In this document: positions 53,897 through 63,006 of the stretch, in pieces
Layout: every line of letters begins with the position of its first letter
How positions within the stretch are numbered: the stretch's first letter is position 1
Origin: Peribolospora baueri
Lineage: Eukaryota; Basidiomycota; Peribolosporomycetes; Peribolosporales; Peribolosporaceae
DNA: 63,006 bases
Direction: 5' to 3'
Assembly: GCA_029717555.1 (NCBI GenBank)
Contig: JAMDHS010000111.1
Location: 1 to 63,006 of the forward strand
The notes under the pieces: model-generated
What the model saw: the letters and a program-made list of their open reading frames with translations, nothing else
Told to the model about the DNA's origin: nothing
Databases searched by the model: none
Program-made: the position numbers and the translations under genes

Positions 53897-54519
53897 GGCA
53901 GAGGTGAGGACAAGAGAGTCACATTCATCCGCAGACTCAATTCCGTCCTCCCAAGCCTCTTTTCCACTTGAACGTCGTCGATGGGTCGAAGAGAAAGAAG
54001 GGCGGAGCGGCGTGCCTCCTCTTCGAACGTGCAAGGTGCGCTAGGGAGTGTGAAGGAAGGTGGGTCCCTCTGCGGCGACACGAGGGGCGTGCGCGTTCCG
54101 AGACAGTTACTATCGGAGGCGGAGCGAGGAAGCGGCGAGACAAGCGGGAGGATATGAGAAGACGAAAGCGAGAGCGACCAAGGAAAGAAACAGGACCAGT
54201 AGCTTGCATCGCTCTCGGATCTTCGAACCGTTTTGGCGTTGGCCGTGACATAGGCGGGTGTGCGCACGTGATCCCACGTCGACTGGCGACCAACTGGCTC
54301 GATTCGATCAGGACGACGTTCATGTATCCGACGAAGGTATAGAAGAAGAGACTAGGGACAAGGGAAATCTAGAAAGTGTCCAGGCACGTCGATGACGGGA
54401 TGCTCATTGATAGGCAGAATATATGTAGAAAGGTTGGGAATGCGTTCGCTCCAATGCCAGTCGAGAGGGGCATCTAGCTGCCGCCGTCGGTTCAAGCCGG
54501 TCGAAGGCCGCACGCCGGC
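53897..54519. other. Spacer: PIK1 promoter and BZZ1 3' region
   Basis: 623 nt between two co-directional minus-strand genes. A 128-codon minus frame at 53937-54323 is compositionally Arg/Ser-rich with no domain. No gene is supported. Confidence 0.4.
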
Positions 54520-57500
54520 TCAATTCACCTTCTCACAGTAATTGCTGGGGAAGATACCTCGCCTGCCGGCCTTGGTGCCCTCGTACCATCCTTCGCCGTA
54601 CGTCTCTCCTCCGACGGTGAGTTCGATCAGCTCCCCTTCCACGAGGCTCAGCTCGTCCTCAGGGTCCTGCGCCTGATAATCGTACAGCGCCCTTACGAAC
54701 ACACCCGAACCTGTGCTTTGGTCCTCTGCTGCGGCCGTGGGCGCTGGTTCGGGGGCGCCGTCGATGGCAACATACGTCGCCGGGACGAGCCCGGTCGAGC
54801 GGCGCAGCTTCACCTTCACCCAGCCTGAACCGTCATCGGCTTCGATGAGCGTCACGACATCCCCCTCTATTTCAAACGACGGTCGAGTTCAGTTCAGAAT
54901 GTGTCAACGCTGGCATCTCACCACCGCATCGGACCGCAAGGGAGCGGGCGTCCATTTCTGATCACTCACCGGAAATGCTGAGCTCGAAGGGGCTGGTAGC
55001 GTCGTAAGAGTAGAGGACCCTCCCTTTGACGACCTCCTCCTCCACCTTCGCCGACCGCGGACTGCTATAGCTCGTCCTGCCGGTCGTGGTGCTGGTGTAG
55101 CTAGGTGTGGAGGGCATTGAAGACGCCGACGGATCGCTCGACGCATTCGATGACGACGGCGAGGGCGGGCTTCGTAAAGACCCTGAAGGCGCGAGGCGCT
55201 TGGATCCGTGGCGGGAATGGCCACGCTTGACAGGCGTGCCTGGACAATCCGCAGGAACCTTACGAGTGGCACATCAACAAGATTCGATCAACGGCCTTTA
55301 CTCGCTTTTGGAGAGAGGAAACAAAAAGGTCACCTTCATCTCGCACTTGGCGTGACAAGTGTACCCGCAAGGTTTGCAAGTGAGGCCTTGCTTGGCGATG
55401 CCCCAGATGGAAGCGCCACAGTAGTTGCAGCTGGTTGGAATCGTGAAAGAGGCGGGCTTGAAGCGGTGCGGGCGGGCGTCGCCTTCGTCGTCTACGATTC
55501 GAGGGGAGCACGGGTCAAATGGCCCGCCCAAGCTCAAGACCAAGACCCGGCAATCAGGGGATCGCGCCAAGCTTACCTCCAACGGCCTTCTTCACCGCCT
55601 CCAGTTCGGTCTCCAACGAAGCCTTGACAGACTCGAGTAAGATCGTCTGCCTCAGGCTCTCCAATAAGTTATCCACCACCTCGTCCGCGTCTCCCAGGCT
55701 TACGTCCTGCGAGTAGGCATCTCTGAGGTTTTCGAGACCCGCAATCTCCCTGCGCTTCGATTCGATCACCGGTCGCACTTCCACGATACGCTTGCGGGAG
55801 CCTGAGGAGGAAATGCACAACGTGTCAGCGCCCCCATCGCACGCTGGTCCAATGCACAGAGATACGCACGAAGAGCGATATTTTGGAGGTAGGTCCGGGA
55901 GGCTTCCGTAGTGGACCACTCGGCCTGGAAAGGGAGTTGAGACGAAGAGGCGATGCCCATCGGATGGATGAGCCCACATCGACGACGGCAAAACAGAGAG
56001 CTAAAAAACAAATTCCATCAAACGCCCCGACTTGGTGCGTACGTCTCCATCGCCTCGAGGAAGACTCACCGTGTCAAAGAACCCGCTGCAGGGTTCGAAT
56101 TCGAACGCGGCCGGCTCGCTCCAAGGCCTCTTGTTCCACTCTACGTACAGCTGCTGATCCTTCTCCGGGTCGACCGCTTGGACGACCGTCTCGGCGCGGG
56201 AGACCTGCGCTTTAAGAGTGTCGAGATGCGCGGTGAGGATGAGGTTGGAGCGCGACAGAAGGGCGGCAAAGCGAGACGTTGTGAGCGTCCAAAGCGATTG
56301 GAGGTTCTGCGGTCGAGTTGGGGAGAAGATATGTAGTGTCAGAGGGCAACCTGTCTCTGTTGGTTTGAAGAAAAGAAAACGATCGGACTCACATCATGGA
56401 GGGTGGGTAGGTCTTCCCGGTAGAACTTCTCCTTTGCACGGTTGGCGACGGCGACGGATATCAAGTACGAGTTCTTGGGAAGCGCATGAACGGCAAGGGA
56501 TGATGAGGAGACGGTGCGACCGACGTGATGTGTTCGATGGAGAGACTCACCTTGCTGTTCAGCATGTCCACTTGCGCCTGCTCGTACTGCCTCGCAGCAC
56601 GTTCCGCATGCTTGTCGGAAGCGCCAGCTTTGTCTTGCTTCTGGCGGTGTGAGTCGACCTCTCCGCAATCGTCGTCGTACTTCTGCTTGGCCTGTCACAT
56701 TCATACGGTGGTTCAGATGAGCGAGACACACTAGATATGGGACATGCGCTTTAGAACGAGAGAGGTTTGAACAACGCACCTTGGCTCGGTCAGCGTAAAC
56801 TTTGTCGCGTTCTGACAGAAGGCGGACAGCGAACGCCGTGTGCTGCGCGCCAGCGCGGAAAGGACCACCGTACGTGAGCTTGCAATAGGCACCCACCAGA
56901 GCGTTCCCCGACCGAAGGTGCTCACCTTCTTCCGGATCTCTTCCTTCTTTCTGACCGCCGTATTGATCTCTTCTGCGACTTCGACGTTGAGCCGCTCGCC
57001 AAGGTTGTAATGCGCCTGCGCGGCCTCATCGGTGGCGGACAGGATCGTGGCAAAGGCAGCGTCGAGGGTACTGGCCGATGGACACGGAAGGATGCAGGGG
57101 CGTCCAATCAGTACAGCTGGCGGCGAGGCGGCGCCCCGGGGGGGGGGGGGGGGGGGCTTTTTTTTTTTTCGACTGCTCACTTTTCAGCGGCCGCCGCTTC
57201 GGTCCATGTCTTCGTCGGTTCGTCGCCCACACATAGTCCCTGCAACCGCTTGGAGCGCTTCTCAGTCGCTCTGCGCACCAGCGCCTGGAGCTTTCCGGAA
57301 AACTCCTTCTCGAGGGCGGATCGCGCGGCGAAGAAGTCGCGAGCATCGGAAAGGTAGGAGAGCTGAGTCGAGACGGCGGCGGTGAGGCTCGCGAACCGGT
57401 CCTGCGCGGCGGGAGGGACGAGGGGAACGGGAACGAAGACCCGGGTCAGTGTCCATGTTTGTGATGCTCGCGAAACCGCCAAGGCGTGCTGTGCCTGTGC

Positions 57501-57620
57501 TCTCTCCCCTGTCTGCTTGCTGAGCTGCCAAGCTAGCTGACCTTGGCCCACCGATCACAGCCTCCAAGTTGACCGGCGCGGACTCACCGGGAGCTCAGCG
57601 CCGAACGAGACGCCAGGCAT
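54520..57620 (-). CDS. BZZ1: F-BAR/C1/SH3 actin-patch protein Bzz1
   Basis: Twelve exons: 57588-57620, 57181-57401, 56926-57070, 56780-56842, 56551-56691, 56393-56473, 56070-56306, 55870-55924, 55577-55801, 55334-55491, 54970-55258, 54520-54866; 664 aa. The F-BAR domain and coiled coil fill residues 1 to ~390 (FAARSALEKEFSGKLQALVR). A C1 domain spans about 411-460 with H-x12-C-x2-C and CKPCGYTCHAKC; its last Cys lies across an exon junction (EMK|VPADC). Two SH3 domains follow: RVLYSYDATSPFELSI to GLVPATYVA, and VRALYDYQAQDPEDELSLV to GIFPSNYCEKVN. Bzz1 binds las17/WASP and type I myosins and promotes Arp2/3-driven invagination in endocytosis. The intron at 57071-57180 holds G19 and T12 runs. 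Confidence 0.93.
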
Positions 57621-58173
57621 TTCACTTTGCGCTGTCTGGGGTGGCCGGGGCGGTCGATGGATGGGAGGAGGATGAAGGAGAGAGGGCGGAGGGGTTGTAC
57701 GACACTGATGGGCTATCGGTCCTGGCACGGCGTGTCACACATACACACACACGGCAGTGGCTCGCACCGAGTATTGAAGACATGAGTGTCGCCCACGTGA
57801 GGAGCCGAGTGGATCCGCGTTTGCCGTGCCGTATGTGCTGTAGCCAGCGACTAACACTTCACGAAAGCATTCGTACGTACGTCCGTACGGACATGACGCG
57901 GCTTCCAAGTCTTATCTACTCCAGCGACCTGATGCCAGCCCAAAGAGCCAGAACCGCCAGTTCGCACCGTCCGTGTCTCTGTGACTTTGTCATTATGATC
58001 ACCGAATCATACTGTTGAGGACCTCGACCTACTCTTTCTCGCTTCTACAGAGCGATGTGACCACGTCCCTTCCCCTTTGAGCAATGACAATGAACTGTTC
58101 GCCGGTTCTCATGCTCAGTAAATCGTGCGATCCCATCGGATCATTCGCTAAAAAAACGTACAGTCCCCGCCCT
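57621..58173. other. Spacer: BZZ1 promoter and 3' region of the PHD gene
   Basis: A short ac dinucleotide run lies near 57740 (acacatacacacacac). No exon is supported. Confidence 0.4.
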
Positions 58174-61038
58174 TCAACTCGGCGGTATTGGAGGCCGTCG
58201 ATTCTGAGCGGTCATCGCAGCCCTCCTCGACGCCGCAGAATCTCTTGCCGACGGTCCCGCCTTGGCCGTCGACGCCGATGCCGCCGAGGTCGGAGAACCA
58301 GGCCCTGGCGGTGGTGCGCCGGAAGAAAGGGGACCGATTCCCAGGCCGGGCAGGCTGGCCACGAGCTGCTCGGCGAGCGCCGCGTCGAGCGGGACGCCTG
58401 CTGCGCTGAGAAGCCTGGCCAGGGAGCTGATGTCTGGCACGGCGGGCAAATTCGCAAGGGAATGCGGCGCCGGAGGAGGCGCCGCTGTGGAGCTTGGAAC
58501 CCTGGGCGCCGGAGCGGCCGTAGCGGCTCGAGCTGAAGCAACTGAGGAGGGAACAGAGGCCGGAGGACGAGGCGGTGGAACGACCGCCAATGGCGGAGCT
58601 TTAGTGGCCGGAGCGGCTCGAGCTGGCCCTGGCGAAGGTGGGGAGGTAGAAGATGGAGGCCGGGCGGCTTGGGCAGGAGCTAAAGAGGGAGCAGAGATCG
58701 AAGGTCGAGGCGGTGGAGGCGGTGCACTCGGAGCTGCAGTGGTGGTCGGAGCGACTTGGCCTGATGGACCTGATGCTGGGGTAGACGGGGCGGACGGAGG
58801 CTGAGGCGGCGGTGGAGCTTGTGCTGTGGGAGCTGGCGTGGTCAAAGCGGGCCGAGAGGGCGATGGAGAGGAAGAGGAGGAAGGATGCGGAGGCGGTGGT
58901 CGACTTGTATGCGGTTTGAGAGAACGGTTGGAGGTGAGATCGGCCAGGCTCTGGTGGTACGCTCTTGCGCCCTCGTATTCCGCCTTGGTCTTGTATGGGC
59001 TGGCGGCCATGAGAGCGACGCCGAGATTTCCTCCCACAATCATTGGGTGGTCCCGACCAACCTGCGGTCTCCTCGTCGGTTTTCGGCTCGCAGAACCTCC
59101 TGCCCAGTCCGGGTTGATCTTGTACAGCGCCCCGTTCTTGAGCAGCCGACCACGCTTGTACGCTTTTTGCAGAGCTTGGCTGGCAGACGGTCGAAAGTTC
59201 TTCATGAGCGGGTAGGTGTCGTGCATCCACTCGAACAGAATCCTCGGCGGCGTTCCGTTGGGGTCGTTGATGCGCATGAGACCTTCGATGATCATGTCCT
59301 CATAAGACGGCAGCGTGCTCTCGTCGTCGTGGCGCCCGCCGGGCGGAGTGGTGCGTGTAGGCGCGTTGTGAGGCAAATTGGGCAAGCCAAAGGCGCCGCC
59401 GGGGATCGCGGACAGAAGACTGGCGAAGGGGTTGGTTGTGGCAGGACTGCCGGAAAGCGTGGAAAAGTCCATAGAGGCGAGGGCAGCGAGCGCTTCGGTG
59501 AGTGCTGAGGACGGGTTGCTTCCGCGTGACAGAGTTGAAAGGCTCGGCGCGGCGTTTGACAGGGAAGACGGGAAAGGCGCCGTAGGGGGAGGAGCGGAGA
59601 CGGTCGAAGAAAAGGAAGGGGTTGCGGCGGACAGCGGGGCTGGGCGCGGAATGGCGCTTGGGTTGGACGCGCCGACTGACGGCTTGCCAGCAGCGAGAGG
59701 AGATCGCGAGTCGGCAGCGGCGTTCGGTACGGCACCCATGCTCTTGGCCAGAGACGCAGCAACCTCTTTGGCGGCGTTCTGGATGATCGCAGACAAGTCC
59801 GGAAGGCTGGGCGTCGCGCCCCTGTGCGGCAACTGGGAATGCTGAGACGGAAAACCGGGTAAACGGGGCGACATAACCTGCTTTCCGGCAGCAGCCTTGG
59901 CCGCCACTTCGTCGGCTTGTCTGTTCGCTTCCTCCAACGCCTTCTTAGCCGCTTCCATCTTTCCCTCCGCGGGGTAGATCTCCAAACCCTTTTGGCCGTC
60001 GACAACCACCTTCTCGGTGTACTTCTCCTCCAGCATCTCCACAAGAGCAATGAGATGCTCTTTGCGCAGAGACTCGAGGTACGCGCGCCGAGCGCGGGCC
60101 TCCATCCCTATTCTCGAGCGGTGCGCCCAATTTGCAACGTCGAACACCTTGGGTTTTCTTGGTGGTTGCGGCAGTGGAGGCGGCGGTAGAGGAAAAGGAG
60201 GGTGAAGTCGTGCCACGGCCTGAGGCGGAGGAGTAGAAGCGATAGGGGCGACGAGCTTTACGCTGGACGCGTTCGTCGTACTCGACCGTCGTCCATCCTC
60301 GTGCAGATCAATCAGGGCCGCACCTGGAACGGGAACAGATGGCTGGGACAACAGGTGCCCTCCCGCTCCCTCGCCCTCATCCTCAGCTTCTTCGTACGGC
60401 TCCTCACATCCAGTGCAGAACCACACAAAGCCAGCGTCGCCCTCGGGCTCGATGGCCTCGTCCGAAATGGGTCGGGTGTGACATTTCTGATGATAGACAG
60501 TGTCACAGCCGTCGCACTGGACCAAGCGATTGCCGGGCTCGGAAGTGTGGGACGAGCAAACGGAGCAGGGCGAGGTCGGCGTAGGATACGAATCGGCGGG
60601 CGTCGGTGGGGGCGGAGGGAAGGAGGCCGACTCGTCGTCGTCGTCCAACTTTGTCTTCTTGCGCGGTGCTTCCTCGCCCTCGCCCTCCTCGTCGGCCCCT
60701 CGTCGCTTCTCGCCAGCCGAAGGCGCGGCGCGATCATCAAGCGGCGGCGGGGTCACGCTGGGGGAGAACAGGAGGCCTTGTGCGTCGGACGCGGCCTGGA
60801 GGGCGGACACGGCATTGGCGAGAGCGACGGCGTCGGCGTCAGCTTGGCCGTCTCCATCGCGAGGGTCGAGTGAAAGGGGATCGCCTGGGGGGGGAGAGAT
60901 GCCGAGGTGGAAGTCGAGGAGCTGGGCGGCATCCGGCTGCGGACGCGGAGGCGTGGAGTGCGAAGAGGGGCCCGAGTCGCTAGGCGGGGGAGCTTGACCG
61001 TCCGGGGTAGCGCGATCGTCAGCGGCCATTTCATCCAT
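58174..61038 (-). CDS. PHD finger plus linker-histone-fold (H15) nuclear protein
   Basis: Single exon, 954 aa from the first in-frame ATG (MDEMAADD). Residues ~155-215 form a C4HC3 PHD finger: CSVCSSHTS, RLVQCDGCDTVYHQKCH, FVWFCTGCE. A nearby basic stretch (EKRRGADEE, PRKKTKLDDDD) could be a nuclear signal. Residues ~330-385 form a charged helix (ARRAYLESLRKEHLIALVEM). Residues ~572-645 resemble an H1/H5 winged helix: YEDMIIEGLMRINDPNGTPP, RILFEWMHDTYPLMKNFRPS, LKNGALYKINPDW. The C-terminal ~270 residues are Pro/Ala/Ser-rich low complexity. A chromatin reader/binder is inferred; I know no named orthologue. Lack of introns is unusual for a gene this long here. Confidence 0.75.
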   Translation of the reverse strand: MDEMAADDRATPDGQAPPPSDSGPSSHSTPPRPQPDAAQLLDFHLGISPPPGDPLSLDPRDGDGQADADAVALANAVSALQAASDAQGLLFSPSVTPPPLDDRAAPSAGEKRRGADEEGEGEEAPRKKTKLDDDDESASFPPPPPTPADSYPTPTSPCSVCSSHTSEPGNRLVQCDGCDTVYHQKCHTRPISDEAIEPEGDAGFVWFCTGCEEPYEEAEDEGEGAGGHLLSQPSVPVPGAALIDLHEDGRRSSTTNASSVKLVAPIASTPPPQAVARLHPPFPLPPPPLPQPPRKPKVFDVANWAHRSRIGMEARARRAYLESLRKEHLIALVEMLEEKYTEKVVVDGQKGLEIYPAEGKMEAAKKALEEANRQADEVAAKAAAGKQVMSPRLPGFPSQHSQLPHRGATPSLPDLSAIIQNAAKEVAASLAKSMGAVPNAAADSRSPLAAGKPSVGASNPSAIPRPAPLSAATPSFSSTVSAPPPTAPFPSSLSNAAPSLSTLSRGSNPSSALTEALAALASMDFSTLSGSPATTNPFASLLSAIPGGAFGLPNLPHNAPTRTTPPGGRHDDESTLPSYEDMIIEGLMRINDPNGTPPRILFEWMHDTYPLMKNFRPSASQALQKAYKRGRLLKNGALYKINPDWAGGSASRKPTRRPQVGRDHPMIVGGNLGVALMAASPYKTKAEYEGARAYHQSLADLTSNRSLKPHTSRPPPPHPSSSSSPSPSRPALTTPAPTAQAPPPPQPPSAPSTPASGPSGQVAPTTTAAPSAPPPPPRPSISAPSLAPAQAARPPSSTSPPSPGPARAAPATKAPPLAVVPPPRPPASVPSSVASARAATAAPAPRVPSSTAAPPPAPHSLANLPAVPDISSLARLLSAAGVPLDAALAEQLVASLPGLGIGPLSSGAPPPGPGSPTSAASASTAKAGPSARDSAASRRAAMTAQNRRPPIPPS

Positions 61039-61435
61039 CCACCCAAAGGTACGCCGGTGTAGTGGTTTGGTGCAACTGTACAGATGGGGGCGAACTGTAC
61101 AGGTCGCGACGGATTGGCGGCGCACGAGCGAAAACGGGCCCGGAGAACGGAGGATAACCCTACTATGGAGGGGACGCGGGAAGGGACGCGCTGCGGCCGA
61201 CGATAGAGGCTGGCTGACTAAGAAGCTATCATTATCAGATCGATCGATGAGCGACTATGAATGAAGTCACCGATCGCCTATGAACGAATCAAAAGCGAGT
61301 TACCGCCCGGCAAGGGGACGAGCGAGGGCCCTACTCGGCCATCCTTCGTCGTTCGGATTGCCATGCCCTCGTCGGTAGCATTTGATGACCGTAAACCGTT
61401 TTTGGCCACCTCGTCTTTTCACGTATGGGACAAAG
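61039..61435. promoter_or_regulatory. Bidirectional promoter, PHD-H15 / GFA genes
   Basis: The two genes are divergent with 397 nt between start codons. No specific regulatory motif is recognised. Confidence 0.4.
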
Positions 61436-62662
61436 ATGGTGGAGGCGCCAGACACGGGTTGGGAGGGACGGGTGCCGAGCAAAGAGGGCGGGGAAGGGTG
61501 AGTGGTTGGGAAAGGAACGGGGTTGGTTGGTTGGTTGGCGAAAGGAGTCTCAGGCTTGGATATTCGCGTCTTTCGCGCCCGCAGGGAGGTGGACTATCTG
61601 CACAAGCCGCCGTATTACTGGAGGAGCGACCGGTTCAGAGCCAAGTACTCGCAGAGCTGCCATTGCAGGCAAGGTGAGCGTGGTCGTCGTCGTCGTCGTC
61701 GAGGACGGCCAGTTCTAGCGGAGGAAGGGCGACGAGTGATGGCTGTGCGTTCTTTATTATTCCCGTGTTTGCTCAGTGAGATTTGAATATCACGGTGATC
61801 CAGTCGACGCAAGTGAGCAGCCATGTGTCCATTACCGTTCTCTGAGCGCCGGCGTGCCATCTGCTTACACGTCGCCATTCTCTCCCCACTCCATAGAGTA
61901 CTGCCACTGCAAGACGTGCCAAAAAGTTCACGGAGCGGTGAGTCTGTCTGCGCGCGGGGCCGTCGGTCGGTGCGAAAAGCAGCTGACCTGACGTCGCGCA
62001 CGTTCGATGCGTTTGTCTGCCTATCCGTCGTCAAGCCGTTCCAATGGGCCGTTCTGTACCATAAGACGTCGGTCCGACTTGCTGACGAGTCCAAGCTCAA
62101 GCTCCTCGACTTTTTTTCGTGAGCCGAGTTGGTCCTTGCGTTGCCGACGGACGACGCTCCCTTCACCGGTTATCTCTGTTGGTCCGGTCCAGGACGACGA
62201 AGAACGAGTCGAGGCACAACGTGCCATGCAAAGTGGCGTGCAAAAAGTGCCGGTCGCTGTTGTTGGACGAGGGCAAGTCGATGGTCATGGCCTATCCTCC
62301 GAGCTTTGAGTGAGTCGACGCGAGACCGTCGTGACGACGCGGACGTGGCTGACCCTCTTTGGGCGCTCGCTGGGGCAAGCTTGGAGGACAAGCGGGTGCC
62401 GCGGTCGTTCAAGCCGACGGCGCATATCTTCTACGGGGAGCGCGTGATGGACGTGAGTCGCCCGTTCGTCCACTCGGTTGGCTGGCGCTGACAGGGTCGA
62501 TCGCGGTCGCCCGCGTTTGCCAACTTTTTCCCTTTTGCCGCTCCTCCCTCTCGCCAACAGGTGAGAGACGGCGTGCCCAAGTGGTCGGGACACAAGGGCG
62601 CGTCGGAGCTTTTGGCGGAGGAGTCGGAGGAGGGGGAGAGGGAGGATGAAGGAGGAGGCTGA
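61436..62662 (+). CDS. GFA (glutathione-dependent formaldehyde-activating-like) family protein
   Basis: Eight exons: 61436-61497, 61585-61673, 61777-61812, 61897-61937, 62036-62118, 62193-62309, 62380-62452, 62561-62662; 200 aa with consistent phases. The GFA zinc-binding pattern is present: SCHCRQ, VRFEYHGDP, YCHCKTCQKVHGA and CKVACKKCRSLL. Family features after the core are PFQWAVLYHK, AYPPSF and HIFYGERVMD. Relatives bind zinc and are carbon-sulfur lyases or of unknown function; only some act on S-hydroxymethylglutathione. Exons of 36 and 41 nt are very short. The last exon begins gtgaga, which also resembles a donor site. The tail is acidic. Confidence 0.85.
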
Positions 62663-62966
62663 AAGGCAACAGACAAAGGAGGCGAAGATGTAGATGTGGT
62701 CTGAGCGGAGGCGGGGGCGGAATGGGGAGCGGTATGGGAACGGGAAAGGATAGAGGGGAGGATGTGGATGATATCGGCTGTCCATGCGTACGGGTCTTGT
62801 ATCTCGAATGGCTTCTACAGTACACATACACGGCGGTCGTCGAGCGATCGAAGCCGACGACTTGACTGAATCGGGATCCAGTCCCCGTTCTCGTCCAATT
62901 CGTTTGGTTTTTCTTTATTCGTACGGCGAGCGGTAATGAAGGAAAGAGGGAAGAGAATGAGGCGTC

Positions 62967-62969
<3 letters not shown>

Positions 62970-63002
<33 letters not shown>
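62970..63002 (+). repeat. T33 homopolymer at the window edge
   Basis: Thirty-three consecutive T close the window, followed by aaaa. The preceding 62663-62969 contains no supported gene. The run may mark an assembly break. Confidence 0.8.

Positions 63003-63006
<4 letters not shown>

Noticed and set aside
62970-63002. T run as the poly(A) tail of a reverse-strand retroposed element
   Set aside because: No element body, target-site duplication or coding remnant is seen beside it, and it lies at the window edge.

Overview
The window looks like nuclear DNA of a basidiomycete fungus. Genes are dense and GC-rich, with many short introns (mostly 45-170 nt, GTGAGT/GTAAGT-type donors, CAG/TAG acceptors) and bidirectional promoters of 230-400 bp. 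Encoded proteins are typical fungal housekeeping proteins (Pik1, Bzz1, Vps60, Erv25, Cox10, Rrg9, Sdh8, U1-70K, Rnr2, a Rad4/Dpb11-type BRCT protein). A yeast-like Pucciniomycotina species is my guess from gene style; I cannot place it further. Window ends may be contig ends, since the right edge is a 33-nt T run.

Layout. 1-1.3 kb: 3' part of an arrestin-related trafficking adaptor. 1.3-4.5 kb: gene-poor stretch with dispersed repeats and a decayed Ty3/gypsy pol fossil. 4.7-12.8 kb: TopBP1/Dpb11/Rad4 homologue, a CFAP20-domain protein, and Vps60/CHMP5. 12.8-15.2 kb: no convincing protein gene, but a cluster of perfect stems at 13.84-14.46 kb that looks like an undescribed structured RNA. 15.2-30.7 kb: Rnr2 (two MCB boxes upstream), an SRRM1-like PWI splicing factor, Dap1-like haem protein, Rrg9/neugrin, Erv25, Cox10, U1-70K and a secreted RNase T2 with an 11-nt micro-exon. 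30.7-35.5 kb: a Ser/Pro-rich single-pass surface protein, microsatellite-rich spacer, and a cyanate hydratase with a presequence-like N-terminus.

36.2-44.7 kb is a mobile-element island. It holds a lone LTR, an APH-type phosphotransferase, a truncated CHAT-domain fragment, a ~490-bp palindrome whose spacer is an inverted piece of the neighbouring gag, and a broken chromodomain-bearing Ty3/gypsy element (chromovirus) with its 3' LTR. 46.8-49.5 kb: Sdh8/SDHAF4, a degenerate tandem repeat, a stand-alone RNase III-domain gene, and two copies of a dispersed repeat. 50.2-62.7 kb: Pik1 (PI 4-kinase), Bzz1 (F-BAR/C1/2xSH3), a PHD + linker-histone-fold chromatin protein, and a GFA-family protein.

Themes. 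Membrane traffic and cortical signalling (arrestin adaptor, Vps60, Erv25, Pik1, Bzz1), genome maintenance (Rad4/Dpb11, Rnr2), splicing (SRRM1-like, U1-70K) and mitochondrial assembly (Rrg9, Cox10, Sdh8) are interspersed rather than clustered. Exon boundaries were set by hand from splice consensus, reading phase and family alignment from memory; no database search was run.
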